Notes under the pieces: generated by a model
What the model saw: the letters and a program-made list of their open reading frames with translations, nothing else
Told to the model about the DNA's origin: nothing
Database searches by the model: none
Shown here: piece by piece, positions 54,023-64,000 of the stretch
How positions within the stretch are numbered: the first letter of the stretch is position 1
How the letters are laid out: each line of letters opens with the position of its first letter
Assembly (NCBI GenBank): GCA_036872755.1
Contig: JAVHNS010000002.1
Coordinates: forward strand, 248,001 to 312,000
Source of the DNA: Orbilia blumenaviensis
Taxonomy: Eukaryota; Ascomycota; Orbiliomycetes; Orbiliales; Orbiliaceae
DNA length: 64,000 bases
Direction: 5' to 3'
Made by a program: the position numbers and the translations under genes

Positions 54023-56659
54023 TCACGACCCGCCTCTACCAACCGTTCCGTACGCTGTGAATCTTGGAACACCAGTGGCCGTCGTTGGCGTCGTCGTTGC
54101 TGAAAAGTTACCTGCACCATTCGCGCCTTCTGTAGCAACAGGGCTAAATCCTCCACTATTCTCTCTTTCTTGTTTTAATCGGATATACGCTAGGCGTTGG
54201 AAGCGGTTCATGTTGTTGAAGAAATGGCGGCCCGCCATATGGGTACTGATCTTTTCAAGTAACTCAACGACTGCAAATCGTACTTTTTGGTTTGGGTGGA
54301 AAAGACCAAAGGCGATTGGGAAGATTCCATTTTGGGTTTCGGGAATTACGCAGAGAAGCTACGGGATGGTGATCTCACTATTAGGAAAAGTTAATCAAAA
54401 ATGAAGATGTAGGATTGCATACCTGATTGATTTCCTCATAGTCATCAACGTAGTGTTTGAGGACCATGTAAATCTTCTCCGAATCTTCATGAGAAAGCCG
54501 TAGGACCCTGAGTCTGTCGACCTGGTGATGCAGGTCGACTATCTTTATAGGTTTGGCTTGATACAATTGTGCGGATTCCTGGATGGATATCAGTAAATAT
54601 ACGCTTAGGAATGGTTATTCATGATATATTTACCTGCACAAGGGTTAGGTAACTTCTTGTCCCCCTCCACCCCTCTATTCTCGCTGCGTTCGCCGTAAGG
54701 TCTCGGGTTTTCAAAGCTTCATCCGCCCAAACATAACCATGCCCCTTGATAACATGGTTCTCTTCGTGCCCAATCCAGAGCGCCGATGCTCCATATACCG
54801 CCTCCTCGAATGCGGTTGCCATCCGGGTAAACCGTAGGACCCAATCCCTCCACCTCGCCCTGACAGCCCATTCTCCGAATCGTGATGAGATACAATGTTG
54901 AATATCGTCCATGAACGCATTATCCATTGTGTCATGTTTAACGTAATCAGCAACCCCCATGTTAGGATTCAGATTAAAAAAAGAGAGGCCATCAGTGAGA
55001 GGTGGGGGCTTGAGCTTGGGCGAAATTTTTATCCGACCGCTGTCAATATCGCAGAGAACATCCCACCAGTCGGTCTGGTTCGCGAACATAGGATTAATAA
55101 CCCCAGCGATGAAGCCGGTACTGCAAGTAAATTAGCGTATGTCCTATTTGCCATCTGGAATGAAATATTGTTCTTACACATAGAGGAGCTCTTCAATTTT
55201 GGATATGTCAGTGTACGGGAATGCATGACGAGTAAAGCCTTTCAAAACGCCACCGCTCGCCAGGTAACATGCTGCCAGAACGTGATTAGCGACCTCACCG
55301 GATGGCCTACCATGGCCGAGAAATACGATTCGTTTTTGTGTAAGCAATGCATTTACAAGTACAATTACGGGATGAGTGTATGGCCCATTCGTAGTTAAGT
55401 GCGGGTGTAAGGGAAACGGCTGCGGATTTTGCGCATGAGGTGTCGAAAACGTTGTGATAAGTTGGATTAGGGAAAACTGTAAAGACTATTAGAAATGTTT
55501 TCCATGGTAATGCAGAGAATAGGGGCAGTACATCTCCAACTGTTTCTGGCATTACAGCCACTGGAACTTTGATGGGGATTTTGACACCTTTATATGTAAC
55601 AGACGTTTCATATTCATGACTATCCCGTATCTTACCGAGCTTGCCATTTATCAATTTATTTCGTTGACTGCCTGGCCCAATTTCGAAATATGTCGTGCGG
55701 GCCCCGCCATCAGTGGCTATTGCAGTCTGTTGTTCGCCTGCGGCGTCCGGGGCAGGCGGCATCATTTCTTCAAACTTTTCGATGAACATTTCCTTGTTTT
55801 CTGATGTTGCGAGTATTTGTCTCTCAAACACCGAAAGACGGGGCACGCAGCTCATATCCATTCTGTTCACAGCAACGAAAATTTCGGCCAAGGTCTCCAG
55901 TGTCGGATGTTTAAAATATTCCTCGAGGGCTAGCAAGAGAATGGGCTTTGATGCTTTTAGTATTCATGCGTAAACGTTGGAGGGCTGTTAAGTGATGAAC
56001 CTTATATATATGCAAGAAGGAGTGCCTCGTACAAATGGCCATTGCTTTCACCTTTGCACCTCTTGAAGTATGTTAGTGGAAGTTCAACAGATATAAACTA
56101 TCAGGGAAAATGGTTCGTGCCTCTTTATTCGGCTATCACGCTTTGTATTAACAAGATTAAGAACATAGATTAGAGGTTGTTGACCCGGATCGTCCTCTGA
56201 CTCTTCTTCTTCTTTATGGAGAAAAAATATCGTCCAGTCCTGGTTTCTTCGGTGTGTCTGGTCTGGTAACATGAGTTCCGCTAGCATGCTTTAGGCCCAC
56301 GTAAATATGTTAATATGTGAGCCCCATAACCATAATTGGTAGTAGATGGTGGACCGGGAAACATACTGCTCGTCACCACTTATCGGTGTTGGATACTGAT
56401 GTTCCATTGTCGGTCCCTTATCAATTGAGAACTCGGCGACGAGAATGTAGTCGACATGTAAGGGCTGCTGTAACTCCATGTTGGATGTTTGGGATTGTTG
56501 AGATTGAGACTGCTGAGATAGTTGAGACTGCTGAGACTGATAGCTCGTTCGCTGGGCACTGCTCTCTTCAGAAGTACTGGCTGGCATACTAATTCCAGAC
56601 TCGCTGCCTCGGCCATTGCTCTCCAGATCATAGGGCGTGTCATCGTCGGTCGCCTCCAT
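54023..56659 (-). CDS. Afi1/MesA-like DENN protein (polarity, Arf3 docking)
   Basis: Multi-exon gene; joins were checked at several points. The N-terminus is Ser/Gln-rich and acidic, then the Afi1 docking domain begins ([20 protein letters not shown], joined by a phase-2 intron to [20 protein letters not shown] and DWTIFFLHK). It continues with [39 protein letters not shown] and [20 protein letters not shown]-type segment follows ([58 protein letters not shown]). The C-terminal helical region ends near [20 protein letters not shown]. Yeast Afi1 binds Arf3 and helps set polarity; Aspergillus MesA organises hyphal tips. One intron (56120-56062) uses a GC donor, inferred because no GT in phase keeps the frame. 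Several internal exon limits are approximate. Confidence 0.85.
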
Positions 56660-58485
56660 TATGTATGCAGCAATTTATGCGTATGCACGTTAGACGGCGG
56701 CCTGGTCTCCGCCGATCGACTTAACCCTTGCTACAGCTAGGGGTTCCAAATCAGAGGGTGGGTAATGTAGGTTCCCTGAGAAGCGTTTGTGCTTCAGACG
56801 GTGAGACGGGATGTAGCGACAAGGTCCATCCGGCAGAGATTCCGTGTGCGGGAGAGCAATAACGTTCGGCGTCCCTTCTCAATTGCCAGGATCGACAGCC
56901 AGCATCTCCCCAGGCAGGCAGGCCTTGCGCGTTTTTGTGATTTTGAATTTAGAGATTCTTCAGAGATAGCGATCTTACTTGGAAGGAGTGGCGAGCGAAA
57001 TGAAACGTCTGATTTTGAAAAAGAAAAGGGCTTAAGGGCTAGCTATTTGGCTGAAGCTTCAGGCGGTATCACAAGCGGCCTTTGCGGGTGCGACAGGATT
57101 GGTAAAGGGCTCCGACTGCAAGGACCTGCGTGGAAGTACTTAGCTTACTGGACAGGGTTAGCGATGTTAAGACGAATGGGGATGTTTGGTGCATAATGTA
57201 GTCGAGCTAAGCATCTGATGCGGGGCCGTTGAGTCGTTTACTAGTCAAAGGGTGGATCAGGCTCACCTGTCAAGAGTGACCAAAAATTTGAAATTGGCCT
57301 ATTTGGAGGCGCGCACGGAGGGTCTTCGGGGATGGCTGGTTGTGATACGAAACCCAAGAACTGAACAGCAATGCAACGCCCATGTACAGCATGTACGAGA
57401 GGCGGACAAGCAGCGGACACATGCAATGTAGCCGTAGTTTGGCCTGTCAGATCGGAATGGAGGTAATCCCTGCATGCATGCTCCGGGGTGAAGTCGATTA
57501 AAATGCCGCCTGAATTCGAATGAATTTGAACAGTCGCCGTTGCCGTCGCCGCACTTATTTATAATTGCAAAGGGCGGTGGGGCAGAGTTACATGCAAAGC
57601 ACATTTGAATTAGCCTGGCGAAATGGGCAAATCTCTCCAACTCGTCCCTTTCCATGCACACCCAAATCCACATACTGTTCCCTAGTTTACATATGCAAGT
57701 ATAGCTCGTATAGTAGTACATATGGATATGTGCTCGGCATATATTGGTATTGCGTGTATTGAAGAATCTAACGGCTATATACCTACTTAAGTAGGCACAC
57801 CAGGCAAGTATATACTTTAGAATATTATCTCAAGCAATAAATCAAGTAGGTAGGACCGGTAAATATAGGTTTGTACGTAAATGTAAGTACATATATCGCT
57901 TGTAGAAATTTAACGTGCGAAATTGGAATGCATCATCGATCCCAGTCGACATCCTTCAAGCTTAATCTGGTGCATAACCGTTAATTACTTACTTACCTCT
58001 TTAGTAAGTACCTATATCGAGATGCCTACAAAGACAATCGATTCGATTAGATTTTTTTGATAGATACATACCTTCTCGATCGAAGGTGAGTTATAATTAT
58101 ATGAGGCCTACAAGGACATGCCTTGGTTACCAGGGTCGAGGGCATTTGCCAAACGGTCGGGTCGGTCTTCATCACAAGATCGGCAGCAATGTGTTGTCCC
58201 CGACGTTGTTGCTGTGGAGACCGGGGTGCTGGACTGGCTGCCCGCGTTTGGCCTCCTCAAACTCGACTCTGCGCGTTTGTTTCAGCTGACTTGGATCTAT
58301 TCAACGGTCGACGACGACAGAAGCTTGGGTGCTTAGTCCTTACTTACTTCAGTAATTAACCTTGAAACACAGCCTGGCCGACCCGAATCCCTCGATCATG
58401 TCGTTATAGCGCCTCAAACCCGAACTCTAGAGACATCCTTACTCATCATCTTATCAATTCTTTCGACAGCACCCCGCTAGACGAC
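56660..58485. other. Divergent intergenic region with TAGGTA/TACCTA-rich DNA
   Basis: 1.8 kb between the divergent DENN-protein and separase genes. Short frames in the GC-richer left half are not supported. The stretch 57775-58030 is AT-rich with many TAGGTA, TACCTA and TTACTTAC words, matching the motif family near 23.9 kb. No gene is seen. Confidence 0.5.
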
Positions 58486-61400
58486 ATGGCTGTCACAAAA
58501 GCTACTGGACCTCACGACACCATACGCAAGGGTCTCGCAGCGCTAGATTCATGCACCTCGTCCATCCCGACAGCCCTGCATGACCTCCTTTTCGCGAAAT
58601 CATCCAATTCATCCAAACTTGTCCGGACAAAATCCGTCCCATCTCTGAAAGCGAAGGCTTCGGCAAGTTCCTCGACAACCATCACGGACGAGCAACGATC
58701 AAGGATAGCGGTAGAATCGCTCAACAGTGCATTGCAACTACTGAAGGATGCAGCATCTCAGCCTACAACCGGAAAATTATTAAAGGCTGGATCTTCAAAA
58801 TCAACTTTGGATAATGTAATCGAATGTGGAAGGAATGCTATATCATATCTAAGCTCGAGAAATGACTGCGGCTTGAAACCTGGGACCCTGGAGTCTGCTC
58901 ATATCAACTTTCTGAACCGATTGGCACAACATGGGAAATACGACATCGGCTTGGAGGAAGCTCTCAACCTAAAGCTACGTTTATCTGGATCTAAGCTAGA
59001 CGGTGGAAAAAGGAAGGGAGTGGAGTCGGTTTTCGATTGGAGCGAAGTCCCAAAGGACCATGAATCCCTGGTTCTCGCCATCAGTGTTCAGATAACAGCT
59101 TTACGTCTAATAGCCGCGAAACTAGAACCCTCCTTGCTGCAGGTAACAGCTCCTACCCGGCTTCATTATACCACAATTCTGCTAACTAGTCTCACGTAGA
59201 AACTGCCAAAAATCCTCCAGCAACCAAATAATGTCTATACTCAAGCCGAATCCCTCTATCAAACATCCCGTGTGAAGGCAACAAAACACTTCGAGTCACT
59301 GGCGACAACCACATATGCTTGCGCATCTGCATTGTCAAACTTTCGAGATGGCGCTTTAGCAAGACCAACAGCTGAGCTAAGGTTCCTCAGTATACTGTAC
59401 AAGGTGCTACCCACGAAGCTCGAAGGATATTCTATCCCCGCAGCTCAAATAGGTGACATATGGTCTTTGTTGTCGCATTCGGTATCTGCAACTCGGACTA
59501 AACCGTTAGGCACATCACCAAAGGAGAGCTACCAACAATTATCAGCATTCGTCCTCCCTATACTTAGGGAGCTTGTAGGAGGGACTATCTCGTTAGATGG
59601 CTTCGAATCCAAGTATCTAGTCTGCTGCGTCACTCTGACCGCAGCCGCAGAGGAATGTCGGCTCTGGGATGAAGCCTCGAAATGGCTCAAAGACCTCATC
59701 CCCAGATTAAACCCCAGGCAGCACCAAAATATCGTCAGCTCAAGTGTCGTGCGATTGGCGACGAGTACCCTTAAAGCTCTTGCGGCAGGGACAATTCAAC
59801 CCACAGCCGCGGAGGACCTACAAAAAGCGCACGAGATACTCCTGCAGCCATTATCGGGGAGCAAAGAGAAACTCCAAGGCCTCTTCGTGGATGTTATGCA
59901 GCTCCGTCGTGCCTCTTCAAATTGCCTTAACACTGGTAGTGAAATCCCCGATGATATTATCAAGCGTTGTGTTGAAATTTGTTTTGGCACGATTAGTTTC
60001 TCTAGGAGATGTGCTCTCGCTGGTATCCTCGACCTCCAGAGCTCCTCAAAAGACCGACAAATGATCATCGCTTCTGTCGATCATTTTTTGGTCGCCTCGC
60101 GAAAATCACCAAGGGGCCATGACATCGACTTGTGGTGGGAGCTCGAGGATCAGCGTTTACAGGAAATAATTGCCTTGGGGAGGCTTCTTGATGAAGCAAT
60201 AGAAGATGAAGAATCACCCGTAGCTGATTCCAAGCAGAATATCTTTGAAAAGGTCTCTGTTTTCTACCAACAGCATTCAATCACCCTACGAAAAGAAAAC
60301 CAAGCAGAGAAATCAATCCAGGCATTTCAAAGATCAATATCATGTTTCGAAAATCGCCCCTTAGACGAAGCTATATCTGGTAATTTGGCGGCGAAACACG
60401 AACGGCTAGGGGCTATGTATGTAGGGCTGGGCGATCTTGCTCGGGCAGTGGAAAGCTTCGATGCCGCATTGAGGGTCCATGTCACAGTTGGGGACTTCGA
60501 CAAAATCACAGACCATTTTCCAGAAGAACAAATTGATCTCCATAACGAGGAGGAAAAGACGATAGCAAAAACACTTAGTCAATACGTAAAATGCTGTCTT
60601 GACTCGGGGAAAGGTCTAAGATTCTGGGATAACCAAGAGTTTACAAACGACACCCGATACTTAGTCATTTTGTTTCAGATTCAAGCATGCCTGGGCTCAG
60701 GCTTGCCGCAAAGCTTCCAGTTGGTATTTTCTCCCCTTTGCCAACTACTCTCAAGCAGCGGGGTTGGCCTCAATATCCGGTCGAGGTAAGCTAAGATAAT
60801 CCCCAGATCGTTCTTGCCTCACGGTACTAAGTCTACATCATAGATCTGCCATGATACTGGTGTCTATCCTCCCAGAAATCCCCGAAAAGGATATGCAAAA
60901 CTCTATACAACTTGTGGCAAGCCTCAGGGACGAGATCTCCGGTCTAATCAGGTCACAGTCCGCCCAAAGCGCCGTCAGCAGCAATAACCTATATCAATGT
61001 GGAACCCTGTCCCTGGCGATTTGTGTGGCTTACCTCTCAGATCATGACCAAAAAGTCGAGTACCTTCTTGATGGCCTTAATTGTTGGGAGGCGCTTCTCC
61101 AGGCTTGCGTGTCTCGCGAGCAGCTAGCAGAGTGCTCCGCTAATGGCGACTTCATGGTCGAAAAATTAAGACTTCTCGTCGACTTTTTAGACATGAAGGG
61201 TTACTCTCTCGCAAGAAAGCAAGCTCTGGAGCTCCTCCTCAAACTGTACAAGATGCTTGACTATTCCGCCGATGGTAAGATATAAATAATTCCTATCCAA
61301 CTAAAGGCCATCCTCCTAATGTTCAGTTCTATAGTGGTTGTGGGATGTACTGTATCCCTCGGTGTGCAATATCTTCGGCTTGGATTTTCTGGCAAGTCTG

Positions 61401-64000
61401 GTTCAATTTTGTCCGATGCAGATTCCTGGATCAAGAGGGGGGGTGTATCCACTGTCACAAAGCTCGAATGGAATCTCGCATATACCGAATATCTGATTTC
61501 TACCGGTGAGGGAAACCTAAGCAAAGGGACCGATTTTCTAGGTGCAACCCAGGATATGATTGAACAAGACCCAACCGTCTTTGCAGCTGCTGCCTCAGGT
61601 GCAAAAATGCAAAAACGTGTCGAACTAAACCGCCTTGTATCCCGGGCATGCTATGTATCCTCGCTACTTGCTCTGGACAAAGGTAGTATCAATACTTCTA
61701 TCGCACTAGCCAGGCGCAGTTTGAAGCTTATTCAGAGAGCATGGGCTGGTCTCGAAGCCTTAGCCAAACATAAGAATCAGGCATCTGCAAATGGAAAAGC
61801 AGAGCTAGGGATCGTCACATACACTACAACCGTCGCAGCACTTAGTGGTCCATTTCTATGGCCCATTGTCCGTTCAATTTACGACATCCTTGTTCACATT
61901 GCAACGCTCTATATTCACCAAGGCATGCAAAGAGAAGCGTTGTTTTATGTTCAAGAAGCGAGGTTAGTCGCCGAAGCTGTTGATTCGAAGTCACTTCTCT
62001 TCCATATACTCTCCATATTTGGAGACTTGCACATCCGCCTCGGTATGCTTGAGGAAGGCGAAGAAAAACTTCGTCAAGCACACGTGTTAAAGGAGCAACT
62101 TCTCGAAAAGGGTAAAGAACTCGTTTCATTTGACTGCACCTTAGGTATAATGTACCGCAAGAACAAGTCGTGGACGATGGAGCTTGACGCATATAATAAC
62201 GCGGAAAAGACCCTGGACACTTTGATGGGAAGCGGTGCTAGCAAACCCGGGGAGGTATTCGGCGATATCACCAACAAGTAAGTTGTTTCCTGTAGCCTGG
62301 ATTTAATACTGAGCTAACAGCTATACAGGGTCGCCAACCTACAAATAGCTGATGGTGAGGCCAAGCCGAAAGGGAAATCTGCAAGGCCAGTAGTTGCCAC
62401 AAAGGGTAGGGGTAGGACCACAAAGCCGGTGTCGAAAATTGCGGCCCCGAAAACAAAAGAGGAAACGGCTCCCGCCGCTGTGAATCAATGTGCAGGCTTG
62501 ACAAGGCTTCGGGATGACGTCCTGAGATTGAAGGCCGTAAATCTTGCTATTCAGCAAAAATGGGACCTTGCGCAAGCACTATTGAAGGAAACAGCAAACT
62601 CGTCTCTTGGGTCTCGCGAGATTGTTACCCAGAGACTAGCAGTTGCAAGATCCTCCTTACTGCAAGCACTGGCCGCCATCGAAGAAGACGACGAATTCCA
62701 TACCCTTCAAGAAACGGCGATAGTCATCCCAAGTGTGGCATCTGTGAAAACCGTGGAAGCAGCTCCCGCGAAACCTGGAAAGAAAACTCCAAAGAAAGCA
62801 CCAATTGCAACCCAAGAAGACGAATTTGTACAGCCCAGTCGCTCTGCACTCCTCCTCCATGAGGCTCGCGACAACATGCTTGCTATTCAGGCACTGGCTG
62901 CGACAATATGTCCAACTACAACGCTGAACGTTCTGTCCACGATGTTAGGGGAGGTCATCTGTCTCTTGGCGGCGATAACATCAGATGCGGGCATGGGGAA
63001 AACAATACCAGCAATCAACTCCTTAGAACTTTATCGAAGTATATCACTAGCCAGGGAAAAGAGTGCTATCGAAGAGGAAAAGATCGAGGCCGCTGAGACA
63101 GATGACTTGAGGTGGCCCACTATTCCTCAGAGTCGGTTGGAAATTGATACAGCTTCCCTTCTAAATTTTCAAAAGGATTATGTCGACATTATCCCGCCAA
63201 CTTGGGCCGCCGTCTCCATTTCATTAGGCGAATCACGGGAGGAGCTATTTTTTACCCGGTATCAGGCAGGCGAGATACCCTTCATGGTTAGGGTTCCATT
63301 GATGATCAGCGAAGATATGACCATGGATGACGAAGAGCAATTCGGTTTCGAAAAGGGGCTGGCAACTCTCCAGGACATCATCAAACGGGCTAACGTCAGT
63401 ACGCATTCAGCTAAGGATATGATTACGAAAGATATCCGTGCGAAATGGTGGTCCGAACGGGAGGCTCTCGACACCGAACTCCATGACCTACTGGTGAATA
63501 TCGAAAATAATTGGCTGCGGGGCTATAAGGGAATATTTGGTGGTTACAAAAGACAGCCAGATCTTATCGCAAGATTCAATGCGTCTCTCGTCAGGATCCT
63601 AAACCAGCACTTGCCTTCACGAAATTCGGGAAACAAAAAGAAAAATAACAGAATTGTTACTCTAGACGAGAGAGTTATTGAATTATTCCTTGGTATCGGG
63701 GATCCAACTGAAGAAGGCGTTGACTTGGAAGACCCAATCCAAGATTTAATATACCTTATCATCGACATCCTTCAGTTCCATGGGGAGAAAAACGCGGCCG
63801 ACGAAATTGATCTGGATGATATGATTGTCTTGATAACCGATGCCCTTGAAAGCTATCATATAGCTATCAAGGAGTACGATGATGCGACGGTTACCGAACA
63901 CACTGTTTTAATACTTGACAAATCCGCCCATGTCCTCCCGTGGGAATCACTTCCGTGTCTGGATGGTCGCTCAGTCTCGCGCCTCCCATCGCTAGCATCC
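58486..64000 (+). CDS. Separase (separin, BimB/Cut1/Esp1 family), 3' partial
   Basis: Large multi-exon gene beginning MAVTKATGPHDTIRKGLAAL and running off the window. The long N-terminal and middle parts are helical-repeat sequence, as in the superhelical TPR/HEAT-like arm of separases: LWWELEDQRLQEIIALGRLL, EKSIQAFQRSISCFE, ERLGAMYVGLGDLARAVESF and LFHILSIFGDLHIRLGMLEE. A disordered Lys/Pro-rich linker (about 62360-62480) precedes the last part, which has the family's upstream peptidase-domain sequence, HTVLILDKSAHVLPWESLPC then LDGRSVSRLPSL. The catalytic His and Cys lie beyond position 64000, so activity cannot be judged. Separase cleaves the cohesin kleisin at anaphase and is held by securin. 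Introns near 59142-59199, 60787-60841, 61276-61328 and 62280-62328 are supported by phase; their exact ends are approximate. Confidence 0.92.

Overview
The window is nuclear DNA of a filamentous ascomycete (Pezizomycotina). The genes are split by many short spliceosomal introns of about 45-190 bp, with fungal branch sites of the CTAAC/CTGAC type. Products are typical of the group: a BimB/Cut1-type separase, an Afi1/MesA-like DENN protein, a GT2-type processive glycosyltransferase, a GNBP-like GH16 protein and a mitochondrial bL31m. The exact class cannot be fixed from this stretch. There are no rRNA genes, convincing tRNAs, CRISPR arrays, viral genes or recognisable transposon genes. Many coordinates below come from splicing the reading frames by hand, checking phase, donor, acceptor and family fit.

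Layout. From 1.1 to 3.3 kb lies a two-RRM RNA-binding protein, followed at 4.5-6.2 kb (minus) by a coiled-coil protein of unknown role. From 6.2 to 8.9 kb the DNA is gene-poor with long A and T homopolymers. From 8.9 to 18.8 kb sits an accessory-looking block: a secreted four-cysteine protein, a 10-exon membrane glycosyltransferase, and a membrane-anchored GH16-fold protein whose two catalytic glutamates are replaced. Next come an FAD monooxygenase (19.5-21.3 kb), a nuclear/coiled-coil protein (21.7-23.0 kb), a single-pass cell-surface protein (25.4-26.7 kb), an F-box-like protein (27.2-27.9 kb), a DHCR24-like FAD oxidoreductase (28.7-30.3 kb), an acidic lysine-rich nuclear protein (30.7-31.3 kb), a large proline/serine-rich protein (31.9-34.3 kb), a large acidic protein with a Cys-rich C-terminus (35.2-38.8 kb), and a cytochrome b561-like membrane protein with a long repetitive tail (40.0-42.5 kb).

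The second half is mostly housekeeping: an EF-hand myosin light chain-like protein (43.9-44.7 kb), then mainly mitochondrial genes (DUF5321-like membrane protein, bL31m, flavin-reductase-fold protein, an unrecognised mitochondrial protein) interleaved with S-formylglutathione hydrolase, then a Yju3-like monoacylglycerol lipase, the Afi1/DENN protein, and finally a separase gene that runs off the right edge just inside its peptidase domain.

The most interesting part is 8.9-18.8 kb. A polysaccharide-synthase-type GT2 stands next to an intact, correctly spliced GH16-fold membrane protein that looks catalytically dead, and next to a secreted PAN/apple-like protein. Together they could make, bind or display a surface glycan, but that link is inference from proximity and family only.
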